Shown: positions 16,958-26,691, numbered from the stretch's first letter. The stretch is DNA of 64,000 nucleotides from Mycolicibacterium sp. lyk4-40-TYG-92 (GCF_030209435.1 NZ_JARVRX010000010.1:186001-250000), one strand, 5' to 3'. Notes: a model not told the origin generated them from the sequence alone. A program made the numbers and translations.

Positions 16958-17905
16958 TTACTTCGTGCAGGTGGCGATCATCGTGTTGTTGTTCTGCAGG
17001 GCGACCACTGCGCCCGACCCGTCGCTGATCGAGCAGTTCAGCTGACCGGTGACGCTGGTGGCAGTCACCGAACTCAGCGTGACGCCCGGGTTGAGCGTCA
17101 CCGTCTTGGCCCACGGCAGTGCCACATTGACGTCTGTCTGCAGTGCGCCCTGGCCGTCGGTGTAGATCACCGTCACCAGGTCCAGCAGCGACTTGTTGCC
17201 CGCGACGCGGTACGTCACGGTGTTCGGGACCGGCGCGGCGGGCACGGCCGCTGGGTCGACCGGCGGGACGGCCTCGGCCGTCGGGGCCGGCGCGGTCGGG
17301 GTGACGGTCGTGACGGTCTCGGGGGCCAGCGACGCGGTCGGCGGCGCCGCCGTCACCCGGGGGCGCGGAGCGGCCGACCGCACGGCAGAGGCGGTCGGCG
17401 TCGCCGACTGGCTGGTGCCGGGCGGCGTGATCGGCGCGGTGACGGGCCCGCTGTCGCCGCCGCCGAGGATCACGACGGTGCAGATGACCGCGACCAGCAG
17501 GATGGCGCCGGCGACGCCGGCCACCCACACCCAGCGCCGGTCGATGGCGTCGTCGTACTCGTAGATCTCGTCGTCGTCGTAGTCGTCGTACGCCGCGTCG
17601 GCGTCGCCACCGGCGTAATCCGTGTCGGTCGCGGTGAACCGGTCGGTGTCGCCATAGGTGCTGGTGTACTCACGCGTGGGGCGGTCGGCAAGGTCGGTGG
17701 CCGAGCCATACGAGCTGTAGGAGCCGTACGAATGGCTGCGGTCACTCGTGTAGTCGGTGCTGCCGTACCCACTGCCGTAGGCGGTGCCGGCGCCGTAGCT
17801 GCCGTAGCTGTAGCCGCGGTCGAAGCCCTGGTCGCTCGGGGTGTCCCCGTAGCTGCCGGTGGACGCCCCCGACGGCGTTGAATATCGCGAATATGTCCTG
17901 CTCAT
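16958..17905 (-). CDS. membrane protein with Tyr/Ser/Gly-rich cytoplasmic head and MmpS-like tail (Rv3209-like)
   Basis: A 315-residue protein. Residues 1-110 are low complexity, with repeated YGSY, GSYSSYGS and YGD units, then an acidic run (DDYDDDEIYEYDD). One transmembrane helix follows (VWVAGVAGAILLVAVICTVV), then a Thr/Pro/Ala-rich linker and a C-terminal MmpS-like domain (TYRVAGNKSLLDLVTVIYTD to TMIATCTK) outside the membrane with a cysteine pair. The function is unknown. The start ATG after GGGGAAAG is the only one that keeps the tyrosine-rich head; earlier in-frame sequence does not look coding. Confidence 0.78.
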   Translation of the reverse strand: MSRTYSRYSTPSGASTGSYGDTPSDQGFDRGYSYGSYGAGTAYGSGYGSTDYTSDRSHSYGSYSSYGSATDLADRPTREYTSTYGDTDRFTATDTDYAGGDADAAYDDYDDDEIYEYDDAIDRRWVWVAGVAGAILLVAVICTVVILGGGDSGPVTAPITPPGTSQSATPTASAVRSAAPRPRVTAAPPTASLAPETVTTVTPTAPAPTAEAVPPVDPAAVPAAPVPNTVTYRVAGNKSLLDLVTVIYTDGQGALQTDVNVALPWAKTVTLNPGVTLSSVTATSVTGQLNCSISDGSGAVVALQNNNTMIATCTK

Positions 17906-18241
17906 GGCGACTTTCCCCGGTCGAGTATCACTTACCTCGTCGATGCTAGTGGTGCAAAAGTTACGGATGAGGTCGGCTCGCTGACCGTCGGATAACGGTC
18001 GGGACTCGGTTCGGTCGACGACACCGAGACGACCCGTCGCGACCTCGAAAAGCGATGCCGACCGGTGGTGTTTCCGGCCCGACAACTGTGACGACGTCGT
18101 GACCTCGCAGGCGGCGAAAACCCCGGTTCGCCACCGGCGAACGTGCCCGCAGGTACCGCGGCGGGCGTCGTCCACTAGCCTCCTGGGGAGAGTGCGATAG
18201 CAGCTCGACTGAAGTCTTGAAAACGAATGAAAGGGGTCAGC
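17906..18241. other. divergent intergenic region, Rv3209-like gene and DUF3107 gene
   Basis: About 335 bases without a supported gene. For the minus-strand gene a possible pair is TTGCAC followed after 17 bases by TAAGTG close to the start; it is weak evidence. Nothing else stands out. Confidence 0.5.
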
Positions 18242-18478
18242 GTGGAGGTCAAGATCGGTGTCACCGACAGCCCGCGCGAACTGTTCCTCAACAGCGCGCA
18301 GACTCCCGAGGAAGTGGAGAAGCTGGTGACCGACGCGCTCGGTCAGGAGTCGGGCGTGCTCGCGCTGACCGACGAGAAGGGCCGCCGGTTCCTGGTGCAG
18401 ACCACCAAGATCGCCTACGTCGAGATCGGCGCTGCCGACGTCCGCCGGGTCGGCTTCGGCGTCACCGGCAAGGACTGA
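18242..18478 (+). CDS. DUF3107 protein (TB9.4-like)
   Basis: A 78-residue protein related to the M. tuberculosis TB9.4 antigen (Rv3208A). Conserved segments are VEVKIGVTDSPRELF, ALTDEKGRRFLVQTTKIAYV and the RRVGFGV tail. It is small, soluble and of unknown function. GTG at 18242 has AAAGGGG 6 bases upstream, and an upstream ATG (18227) would swallow that site. It is shorter at the C-terminus than the M. tuberculosis form. Confidence 0.88.
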   Translation: MEVKIGVTDSPRELFLNSAQTPEEVEKLVTDALGQESGVLALTDEKGRRFLVQTTKIAYVEIGAADVRRVGFGVTGKD

Positions 18479-18493
18479 CTCCGCCCGCACGTA

Positions 18494-18527
18494 AAACTGC
18501 CCCTCTCCGCACGGAGAGGGGCAGTTT
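18494..18527 (+). terminator. bidirectional terminator
   Basis: AAACTGCCCCTCTCCG and CGGAGAGGGGCAGTTT form a perfect 16-bp stem with a 2-base spacer between convergent DUF3107 and TetR genes. Confidence 0.9.
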
Positions 18528-18541
18528 GTGTTCGAGCCGCG

Positions 18542-19219
18542 TCAGCGGGTGAGTGGAACGTGTGACAGTCCGCCCCAGGCGAACTGCACCGTGCCGTCGA
18601 CCGCCGCGTCCTTCGAGATCGGCCGGTCGTTGTTGATCCAGTAGCGGGCACAATCGACGCTGATGGCGACGAGGCCGACGGCGATCATCCGGGCCCGATG
18701 CGGCTCCAGCCCGGAATCGCTGCTCACGAGGTCGAACACGGCGTCGGTGCAGGAATCGGTGGCCACCTTCACCTGGGCCGAGACCTGCGGTTCGGTGACG
18801 TAGTCGTTCTCGAAGATCAGCCGGTAGCCCTGGCTGTCGTGCTCGATGAAGTCGAAGAAGGCTTCGACGGCAGCGCGCAGGCGCAGCCGGTTGTCGGTGG
18901 TCGCGCTGAGCGCCCCGCGCACGCCCTGCAGCAGATTGTCGACGTGCCGCTGCAGCACCGCCAGGTACAGCTCCAGCTTCGACGAGAAGTGTTGGTACAG
19001 GACGGGTTTGCTGACGCCGGCGCGTTCGGCGATCTCGTCCATGCCGGCCGCGTGGTAGCCGCGGTCCACGAAGACGTCGCTTGCCGCGATGAGCAGCTGG
19101 CCGCGTCGTTCGTCGCGAGGCAGCCGATTGCCCCGTCGATTTGTGGTCGGGCCACCCTGCGCACCGTCGGTTCCGGCTTGCGTGCCTCTGGCGTCTGAGG
19201 TGTTGGCAACCTCGCTCAT
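18542..19219 (-). CDS. TetR family regulator (Rv3208-like)
   Basis: A 225-residue TetR regulator. The DNA-binding domain is LLIAASDVFVDRGYHAAGMD, EIAERAGVSKPVLYQHFSSK, and the ligand-binding half ends VQFAWGGLSHVPLTR as in the M. tuberculosis homologue. The target is unknown; the divergent DUF3152 gene is a candidate. The start at MSEVANTSD was chosen from the homologue; an upstream in-frame ATG at 19264 would add 15 Cys-containing residues. The first 45 residues are a disordered Gly/Arg-rich head. Confidence 0.88.
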   Translation of the reverse strand: MSEVANTSDARGTQAGTDGAQGGPTTNRRGNRLPRDERRGQLLIAASDVFVDRGYHAAGMDEIAERAGVSKPVLYQHFSSKLELYLAVLQRHVDNLLQGVRGALSATTDNRLRLRAAVEAFFDFIEHDSQGYRLIFENDYVTEPQVSAQVKVATDSCTDAVFDLVSSDSGLEPHRARMIAVGLVAISVDCARYWINNDRPISKDAAVDGTVQFAWGGLSHVPLTR

Positions 19220-19265
19220 TACGTCCTCAATCTGGCATTGTCCGGCACACATGTCCGTGACCAAC

Positions 19266-19320
19266 TGTTCAGGGACCGGTCAGGACCGGAGTTGTTCATG
19301 GCCGCCCAACGTGTTGTTCA
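19266..19320. promoter_or_regulatory. repeated motifs in the TetR/DUF3152 divergent region
   Basis: GGACCGG occurs twice with a 10-base period (19273-19279 and 19283-19289) and TGTTCA occurs three times (19266, 19293, 19315). The block lies between two divergent genes, one a TetR regulator, so it could be its operator. No clean palindrome is visible. Confidence 0.25.
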
Positions 19321-19477
19321 GGTTGACCGACCCGGCAGTTTATCGCCACGACACTACTACCGTTAGTTCGCGGCATCTGCGCGCTACCAGCGGTTCGGCG
19401 ATTGTGTTCGGTCCCACTCGAACAGCCGGTGGCGTGCCATTACCGGCGTACGCCCAGCTCTGTGCCATCCTGGTTCG

Positions 19478-20524
19478 GTGACCTACGACCCGGGCCGAGG
19501 CACCGGTCGCGTCCCTGTGGTGCGCAATGAGTGGCGTGAGCCCTTGCGTGCGCAGCGGGATCCGGTGGCCGAGGACTCCGGACGGCTGCGGTCCAACCGG
19601 GACGACCGGCAGCAGTGGCGCAAACAGTCCTGGCTGGGTCGCTTCGTATCCACCTACGGCTGGCGTGCGTACGCGCTGCCGGCCCTGGCCGTCGTCACCG
19701 GAATCGTGGTCTACCAGAGCATCTCCGGTCCGACGCCCATCACGCCGGCGCATCCTCATGTGCCGACGGTCGGCCAGCCCACCATCAACTCGGCGAGCAC
19801 CGCGATCGTCGGCGCACCGCCCAAGGGCCTGACCCAGTTCGACGTCAACCTGCCCACCGGCATCCTCCCGGACGGCGGCCCGTTCACCGAGGCCGGCGCC
19901 AAGGCCTGGCACATCGTGCCGGGCACCACCCCCAAGATCGGTCAGGGCACCACCAAGTCGGTGACCTACACCGTCGAGGTGGAAGACGGCGTCGACACCA
20001 CCAGTTTCGGCGGCGACGAAGCGTTTGCCCGGATGGTCGCCGAGACTCTCGCCAACCCGAAAAGCTGGACACACGACGGAAAGTTCGCCTTCACCCGGCT
20101 CGACGAGAGCTCCCCGGAGAAGCCCGATTTCCGGGTGTCGCTGACCTCGCCGATGACGGTGCGTGAGGGCTGCGGCTACGACATCCAGCTGGAGTCGTCG
20201 TGCTTCAACCCGGCGTACTTCCCGGCCGACGGCGGCAAGGCCCAGTCCCGCGTCTTCATCAACGAGGCGCGCTGGGTGCGCGGCGCGGTGCCGTTCCAGG
20301 GCGACATCGGCTCGTACCGCCAGTACCTGATCAACCATGAGGTGGGGCACGCCCTCGGCTTCCGGATGCACGAGCCCTGCGGCGACAACGGCGGCCTGGC
20401 GCCGATCATGATGCAGCAGACGTTCTCGACCAACAACAACGACGACGCCAAGTTCGACCCGGAGTCGGTCAAGGCCGACGGCAAGACCTGCCACGTCAAC
20501 TCCTGGCCGTACCCCATTCCCTAG
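19478..20524 (+). CDS. DUF3152 membrane-anchored putative metalloprotease (Rv3207c-like)
   Basis: A 348-residue protein with a cytoplasmic Arg-rich head (about 60 residues), one transmembrane helix (AYALPALAVVTGIVVYQ) and a large extracytoplasmic domain. Near the C-terminus HEVGHALGFRMHE fits the metzincin zinc pattern HExxHxxGxxxH, and the two cysteines in GCGYD and SSCFN plus two later ones may form disulphides. A cell-surface zinc peptidase is likely but not proven. GTG start. A long hairpin repeat begins 7 bases after the stop. Confidence 0.85.
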   Translation: MTYDPGRGTGRVPVVRNEWREPLRAQRDPVAEDSGRLRSNRDDRQQWRKQSWLGRFVSTYGWRAYALPALAVVTGIVVYQSISGPTPITPAHPHVPTVGQPTINSASTAIVGAPPKGLTQFDVNLPTGILPDGGPFTEAGAKAWHIVPGTTPKIGQGTTKSVTYTVEVEDGVDTTSFGGDEAFARMVAETLANPKSWTHDGKFAFTRLDESSPEKPDFRVSLTSPMTVREGCGYDIQLESSCFNPAYFPADGGKAQSRVFINEARWVRGAVPFQGDIGSYRQYLINHEVGHALGFRMHEPCGDNGGLAPIMMQQTFSTNNNDDAKFDPESVKADGKTCHVNSWPYPIP

Positions 20525-20530
20525 CCGCCT

Positions 20531-20606
20531 CCCCGCGAGCGGCCGTGTCTGTACGCCGACACGCCGTTTCGGGCGTGCGTTTTCGTGCCGCTCGCGGGCG
20601 GCGAGC
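20531..20606. repeat. intergenic hairpin repeat, copy A
   Basis: CCGCGAGCGGC (20533-20543) pairs with GCCGCTCGCGG (20587-20597), and inside it CACGCC pairs with GGCGTG. The sequence is closely related to that at 39031-39105, including the conserved trailing GGCGAGCG. It directly follows a stop codon. It lacks a T-run, so it is not a normal intrinsic terminator. Confidence 0.85.
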
Positions 20607-20639
20607 GTGCGCCAAATGTCCGTCATTACTGTTGAAGGC

Positions 20640-21818
<1,179 letters not shown>

Positions 21819-21884
21819 CACGCCGGGGCGAGCGAAGCGACGGGACAGAGGTCTGTCTGGCCGGGCACACCTTAGTCTGATCGG

Positions 21885-22739
21885 GTGACCGACGACCGTC
21901 CTCCCGAACATGTGCTCACGGCGTTCGGCCTGACCGGTCTCCGGCCGGTGCCGCTCGGCTCGAGCTGGGAGGGCGGCTGGCGCTGTGGCGAGGTGGTGCT
22001 GTCCATGGTCGCCGACAACGCGCGGGCCTCCTGGTCGGCCAAGGTGCGCGAGACGCTGTTCGTCGACGGCGTCCGGCTGGCCCGTCCGGTGCGTGCCACC
22101 GACGGCCGCTATGTCGTCGCGGGCTGGCGCGCCGATACGTTCGTCACCGGAACCCCGGAACCGCGACACGACGAGATCGTCTCGGCGGCGGTTCGACTGC
22201 ACGAGGCGACGGCCAAGCTCGAGCGTCCGCGCTTCCTGACGCAGCCGCCCGCGGTGCCGTGGAGCGACGTCGACGTGTTCATCGCCGCGGACCGGGCGGC
22301 CTGGGAAGACCGGCCACTGCAGTCGTTGCCGCCCGGTGCCCGCGTGGTGCCGGGTACGACCGATGGCCGCCGTTCGGTCGAACTGATCAATCAGCTTGCG
22401 TCGCTGCGCAAGCCGACCCGCAACCCGAGCCAGTTGGTGCACGGCGACCTCTACGGGACGGTGCTGTTCGCCGGCACCGCCGCGCCCGGCATCACCGACA
22501 TCACGCCGTACTGGCGCCCGGCGTCGTGGGCGGCGGGTGTGGTCGTCGTCGACGCATTGTCGTGGGGCGAGGCTGACGACGGTCTCATCGAACGTTGGGC
22601 GTCGCTGCCGGAGTGGCCGCAGATGTTGTTGCGCGCCTTGATCTTCCGGCTCGCGGTGCATGCGCTGCACCCGCGGTCGACGGCGGCTGCCTTCCCCGGT
22701 TTGGCCCGCACCGCAGCCTTGGTCCGCCTGGTGCTGTAG
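21885..22739 (+). CDS. TIGR02569 family protein, kinase-like fold (Rv3205c-like)
   Basis: A 284-residue actinobacterial protein of unknown function. It resembles the aminoglycoside-phosphotransferase fold in the segment QLVHGDLYGTVLFAG followed by ITDITPYWRPASWA, where APH enzymes have HGDxxxxN and DW. The Asn of the HGDxxxxN loop is not conserved here (VLF), and the metal-binding Asp can only be tentatively placed in TDITPYW. GTG start, 66 bases after moeZ on the same strand. Confidence 0.8.
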   Translation: MTDDRPPEHVLTAFGLTGLRPVPLGSSWEGGWRCGEVVLSMVADNARASWSAKVRETLFVDGVRLARPVRATDGRYVVAGWRADTFVTGTPEPRHDEIVSAAVRLHEATAKLERPRFLTQPPAVPWSDVDVFIAADRAAWEDRPLQSLPPGARVVPGTTDGRRSVELINQLASLRKPTRNPSQLVHGDLYGTVLFAGTAAPGITDITPYWRPASWAAGVVVVDALSWGEADDGLIERWASLPEWPQMLLRALIFRLAVHALHPRSTAAAFPGLARTAALVRLVL

Positions 22740-22796
22740 CCGGCGCGCCGGCGTTCGAATGGCAGCATGCGCCGTTCGGTGGGAAAGTTACCTCGC

Positions 22797-24191
22797 ATGA
22801 CGGCTGTCGAACCCACCACCGACGGAACTTACAAAGACCGGATCGCTGCGGTCGAACCCGGTGGCAACGAGTTCATCGCCGAGGCGGACCGACACGGCAA
22901 GCCGAGTCAGCTGTTCTGGACGTGGACGTCACCCAACATGGAATTCGCGACGGTGTTCGTGGGGATGCTGGCCGTCCTCGCGTTCGGTATGAGCTTCTGG
23001 CAGGCGGTCGCCGGGATCATCATCGGTACCGGGCTGGGTGCCATCGCGCACTATTTCCTGTCGGCGCGCGGACCGCTGCACGGCGTGCCGCAGATGGTGC
23101 TGGGACGAATGGCGTTCGGGTTCAAGGGTAACGCGCTGCCCGCGACGTTGATGTCGATCACCGCGGGCGTCGGCTGGTTCGCCACCAACAGCGTCAGCGG
23201 TGCGTTCGCGTTGTCCACCCTGTTCGGCTTCGGACCACTGATCGGCCTGATCATCATCGTGGTGTTGCAGACCGCGTTCGCGTTCTTCGGCCACAATCTG
23301 GTGCAGGCGTTCGAGCGGTGGTCGTTCCCGGCGCTCGTCATCGTCTTCGGCGCGGCATCGGTGGGAATTTTCGCGCATGCGAATCTGGGTGCGCCGGCGC
23401 CGTCGGGCGGGGTCGGCGGACTCGGGGGCTTCCTGCTCACCGTCGGCACCGCGTTCGGTTACGCGGCGGGCTGGACCCCGTACGCCGCGGACTACACCCG
23501 CTATCTGCCGTCGTCCGTGTCCTCTTTCGCGACGGGATTCTTCGCTTCCACCGGGCTGTTCGTCTCGTGTGTCGCCCTGGAGATCGTCGGTGCGGCATCG
23601 ACGACGTTCGGCGCGGCGAGCCTGGGCAATCCGACCGGGTCGTTCACCGCCGAGCTGGCGCCGTGGCTGGCCAAGGCGACCCTGTTGGCCATCGCGGTCG
23701 GTGCGATCGCCGCCAATGCGCTCAATATCTATTCCGGGGCAATGGCTTTCGTGACCATCGGCATCACGTTGCCGCCACACATCGCACGGGCGCTGGTGAC
23801 CGTCTTCTTCGGTGTGGCCGGTTTCCTGATCGCGTGGTGGGCGTTGCCCGATGCCGCGCACAGCTATGAAGCGTTCCTGCTGGTGATCGCGTACTGGATC
23901 GGACCGTGGCTGGGTGTGGTCTTCGCCGATCAGTATCTGCGCCGTGGGCAACAGATCGCCGGGTATCTCTACGACCGCTCGTACTCGAACTGGCCGGGGC
24001 TGTTGTCTTTCGCGCTGGGCCTGGGCCTGTCGGTGCTGTTGTTCTCCAACCAGGAGAAGTTCGTCGGCTATATCGCCCGGGCGGTGCCGAAACTCGGCGA
24101 TATCACCTTCTTCGTCGGCTTCGTCATCGCCGGTGCCGCGTACCTCGTGCTGTGCCGATCGAAGATCGCCACGGAATGTGCGTCCGCGTGA
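22797..24191 (+). CDS. NCS1 family purine-cytosine permease
   Basis: A 464-residue transporter with about 12 hydrophobic segments. It resembles the fungal Fcy2/bacterial CodB group: a hydrophilic head, FWTWTSPNMEFATVFVGMLA in the first helix, QMVLGRMAFGFKGN, and GWTPYAADYTRYLP, a signature of this family. It probably imports cytosine, purines or related bases with H+ or Na+. The ATG at 22797 leaves a 40-residue head; an ATG at 22767 is also in frame. It is the first gene of a three-gene operon: the deaminase start overlaps its stop by 4 bases. Confidence 0.88.
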   Translation: MTAVEPTTDGTYKDRIAAVEPGGNEFIAEADRHGKPSQLFWTWTSPNMEFATVFVGMLAVLAFGMSFWQAVAGIIIGTGLGAIAHYFLSARGPLHGVPQMVLGRMAFGFKGNALPATLMSITAGVGWFATNSVSGAFALSTLFGFGPLIGLIIIVVLQTAFAFFGHNLVQAFERWSFPALVIVFGAASVGIFAHANLGAPAPSGGVGGLGGFLLTVGTAFGYAAGWTPYAADYTRYLPSSVSSFATGFFASTGLFVSCVALEIVGAASTTFGAASLGNPTGSFTAELAPWLAKATLLAIAVGAIAANALNIYSGAMAFVTIGITLPPHIARALVTVFFGVAGFLIAWWALPDAAHSYEAFLLVIAYWIGPWLGVVFADQYLRRGQQIAGYLYDRSYSNWPGLLSFALGLGLSVLLFSNQEKFVGYIARAVPKLGDITFFVGFVIAGAAYLVLCRSKIATECASA

Positions 24192-24628
24192 CCCCTGAGC
24201 AGATGCTCGACGTTGCGGTCGCCGAAGCGCGAAAAGGGTTGGCCGAAGGTGGTATTCCGATCGGTGCGGCGTTGTTTCGTGCCGATGGTGAACTCCTGGG
24301 CGCCGGCCACAACCGTCGGGTGCAGAGCGATGATCCCTCGGTGCACGCCGAGACCGACGCGTTCCGCGCGGCCGGACGTCAGCGCGGCTACGGCTCGACC
24401 ATCATGGTCACGACACTCTCGCCGTGCTGGTATTGCAGCGGGCTGGTGCGGCAGTTCGGCATCGGCGCGGTGGTGGTCGGGGAGGCCCGCACGTTCTACG
24501 GTGGCCATGATTGGCTGGCCGAACACGGTGTGGCGGTTACGGTTCTGGACGACGAGCGGTGCGTGGCGATGATGGCAGAGTTCATCAGCGCCAGTCCCGA
24601 GTTGTGGGCGGAGGATATCGGCGAATGA
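24188..24628 (+). CDS. yeast-type cytosine deaminase
   Basis: A 146-residue zinc deaminase. His53 and Glu55 (VHAETDAF) and Cys80 and Cys83 (SPCWYCSG) give the HAE...PCxxC site. The C-terminal segment DDERCVAMMAEFISASPELW followed by AEDIGE closely resembles the end of yeast Fcy1 (DDERC...EDIGE), so cytosine to uracil conversion is the best guess rather than guanine or tRNA-adenosine deamination. The E. coli CodA enzyme is unrelated. GTG start overlaps the permease stop (GTGA), and its own stop overlaps the next ATG (ATGA). Confidence 0.88.
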   Translation: MTPEQMLDVAVAEARKGLAEGGIPIGAALFRADGELLGAGHNRRVQSDDPSVHAETDAFRAAGRQRGYGSTIMVTTLSPCWYCSGLVRQFGIGAVVVGEARTFYGGHDWLAEHGVAVTVLDDERCVAMMAEFISASPELWAEDIGE

Positions 24629-25584
24629 GTGCTATTGCGACAGTGGACATCTCCCGCTGGTACGCGGGCGGAGCCGAGGCTGATGCGGTGGCCGCCGAAG
24701 TTGACCAGGGTCTGCAGCGCGCCGGTTTCATCGTCGTCACCGGTCACGGTGTGGACCAGGGACTGGCGGCTGCGGTCCGCACGGCCAGTCGGGAATTCTT
24801 CGCGTTGGCCGACGAGGTGAAGCGGCGGTACTCGGTGCCGGTCGGCGGGCACGGGTGGATCGGCCCGGGCGCCGAGGCCAACGGTTATGCCGAGGGCACC
24901 GAGACGCCCCCCGATCTCAAAGAGAGTTTCAGTCTGGGCGCGGAAACCTCGACCGGGGACCCCGAGGTGGATCGAATCTGGTTCGCGCCCAACGTCTGGC
25001 CTGTCGAGGTGCCCGCACTGCAGACGCTGGTGGATGAATACACCGCCCAGATGCGCCGGCTGTCCGACGATCTGCTGGCGCTGTTCGCGCACGCGCTGGG
25101 CTTGCCGGCGAATCCTTTTGCCGCGCTGGCAGATCGACCGACGTGGACGATGAACATCAACCACTACCCGCCGGTGAGCGTGGTGGGTGAACCCGAGCCC
25201 GGGCAGTTCCGCATCGGCCCGCACACCGATTTCGGCACCGTCACCGTGCTCGACCGCGAGCCGGGCGCCGGCGGGCTGCAGGTGTATTCGGACGCCGGGG
25301 GCTGGCAGGACGCGCCATGGGAACCCGGCGCGCTGACCGTGAATATCGGTGACCTGCTGGAGTATTGGAGCGGACGACGCTGGCCGTCCGGCCGGCATCG
25401 CGTGCTGCCACCGCAGCCGCACGCACCGGAAGAGGACCTGGTGTCGCTGATCTACTTCTACGAAGCCAACCACGATGCGCTGATCACCCCGTTGCGGCCG
25501 CCCATCGGGGCGGTGTCCGGGCTGGCGCCGGTGGTGTCCTCGGAGTTCATCAAGGAGCGGTTGGACGCCATCACCGTGGGGTGA
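24625..25584 (+). CDS. isopenicillin-N-synthase-like Fe(II) oxygenase
   Basis: A 319-residue non-haem iron oxygenase of the DIOX_N/2OG-FeII_Oxy family. The iron ligands are His200 and Asp202 (GPHTDFGTVTVL) and His258 (GRHRVLPP). The Arg of the RxS motif that holds the 2-oxoglutarate carboxylate is replaced: the segment reads DLVSLIYFYEAN. It may bind the co-substrate differently or not use it. Being coupled to a base permease and cytosine deaminase, it may oxidise a nucleobase, as fungal thymine 7-hydroxylase does; this is inference. Confidence 0.87.
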   Translation: MSAIATVDISRWYAGGAEADAVAAEVDQGLQRAGFIVVTGHGVDQGLAAAVRTASREFFALADEVKRRYSVPVGGHGWIGPGAEANGYAEGTETPPDLKESFSLGAETSTGDPEVDRIWFAPNVWPVEVPALQTLVDEYTAQMRRLSDDLLALFAHALGLPANPFAALADRPTWTMNINHYPPVSVVGEPEPGQFRIGPHTDFGTVTVLDREPGAGGLQVYSDAGGWQDAPWEPGALTVNIGDLLEYWSGRRWPSGRHRVLPPQPHAPEEDLVSLIYFYEANHDALITPLRPPIGAVSGLAPVVSSEFIKERLDAITVG

Positions 25585-25592
25585 GCCAGGCC

Positions 25593-25889
25593 TCAGAACT
25601 CGTGCCGGTACTCCCGTAGCCGCACCCGGCCGTCGACCGCCAGCACCCCTTCGGCGCGCAGGTTTTCCAGTTGCCGCGTCGCCAGGTGTGGCGCCGGGCG
25701 TCCCGATGCGGTGATCACCCGGTGCCAGGGCAGGTCCGAGGAATCCGTGCGCATGATCCAGCCGACGATCCGCGGGCTGGAAAGCCCTGCGGCATCGGCG
25801 ATGTCGCCGTACGTGGACACCCGCCCGGGCGGGATCGAGGCGACGAGGTCGCGCACCTTCTCGACCTGTTCGTCGGTGACAGCGGCCAT
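25593..25889 (-). CDS. alkyltransferase-like DNA-binding protein (ATL)
   Basis: A 98-residue protein equal to the C-terminal domain of O6-methylguanine-DNA methyltransferase. It keeps PPGRVSTYGDIA and the Arg finger region (SSPRIVGWIM), but the PCHRV site is PWHRVI, so Trp replaces the acceptor Cys and it cannot accept alkyl groups. ATL proteins bind O6-alkylguanine and hand it to nucleotide excision repair. M. tuberculosis Rv3204 is the equivalent. It converges with the oxygenase gene, 8 bases apart. Confidence 0.9.
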   Translation of the reverse strand: MAAVTDEQVEKVRDLVASIPPGRVSTYGDIADAAGLSSPRIVGWIMRTDSSDLPWHRVITASGRPAPHLATRQLENLRAEGVLAVDGRVRLREYRHEF

Positions 25890-25905
25890 GATCAGGAAGC
25901 CATGA

Positions 25906-26691
25906 TCAGACGAGGTGACGCCGGATCACATTGGCGGTTTCGGCGGGCATGGCGTGCGGCACCATGTGATCGCAGTCGAATTCGGTCAGCACGAAGTCAG
26001 TGCCGAGCCGGGCCTGCAAACCGGACACCAGCTCACCGGTGACGTAGGCCGGGTGGGTCCGCTTGGCGAGGACCAGCGTCGTCGGTGTGCCCTGCGGCGG
26101 CAACACGATCGGGCGGGCCAGCTCGCTCCAGTAGGACATCATGGCGGGCAGGCTGATCCGCCAGCCGACGCGTCCGCCCGGCAGTGCGACCAGGTGCTCG
26201 TCCAGGTCGCGCTCGAGTTCGCCGGGGTACTTCGCCGAGACCTCGCCCCACGATCCGTTCACCTTCTCGGCGTGCGCCTCTTGGCGGTCCGGGTAGTCGG
26301 GGGAGCCGAGCATGGCGTCGGCGATCTCGCTCATCCAGCTGCCGTCCAGCCCGGTCGCCGGGTCCAGCAGCACCAGGCCCGACACGAGATTCGGGTGGGC
26401 GGCAGCGAGATTGAGCGCGATCGCGCCGCCGAACGAATGCGCCACCACGACCACCGGCCCGTCGGCCTCGTCCTGGAGCAGGGCGGCCAGGGCCGCGACG
26501 TTCTCGTCGATGTTCCACGGCGCCGCCCACGACGAATGGCCATGGCCCAGGAGATCGGGTGCCAGCACGGCATATTCGGGCAGATATTCGTCCGCCAGTG
26601 TCTGCCAGCGTTTTCCGTGGCCGGTCAGGCCGTGCAGGGCCAGGATCTGTACCGGCCGCGCCGGTCCGTAGCGGTACACCTGCAAGCTCAC
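25906..26691 (-). CDS. lipV: alpha/beta hydrolase LipV
   Basis: A 261-residue serine hydrolase (Rv3203-like). The nucleophile elbow is VVAHSFGGAIA, the oxyanion region LALHGLTGHGKRW, and the C-terminal EFDCDHMVPHAMP carries the catalytic His. LipV of M. tuberculosis has esterase activity. GTG start at 26691 follows the usual beginning of the fold (LQVYRYG). It runs just upstream of the ATL gene (16 bases) and is divergent from adnA, 78 bases away. Confidence 0.88.
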   Translation of the reverse strand: MSLQVYRYGPARPVQILALHGLTGHGKRWQTLADEYLPEYAVLAPDLLGHGHSSWAAPWNIDENVAALAALLQDEADGPVVVVAHSFGGAIALNLAAAHPNLVSGLVLLDPATGLDGSWMSEIADAMLGSPDYPDRQEAHAEKVNGSWGEVSAKYPGELERDLDEHLVALPGGRVGWRISLPAMMSYWSELARPIVLPPQGTPTTLVLAKRTHPAYVTGELVSGLQARLGTDFVLTEFDCDHMVPHAMPAETANVIRRHLV

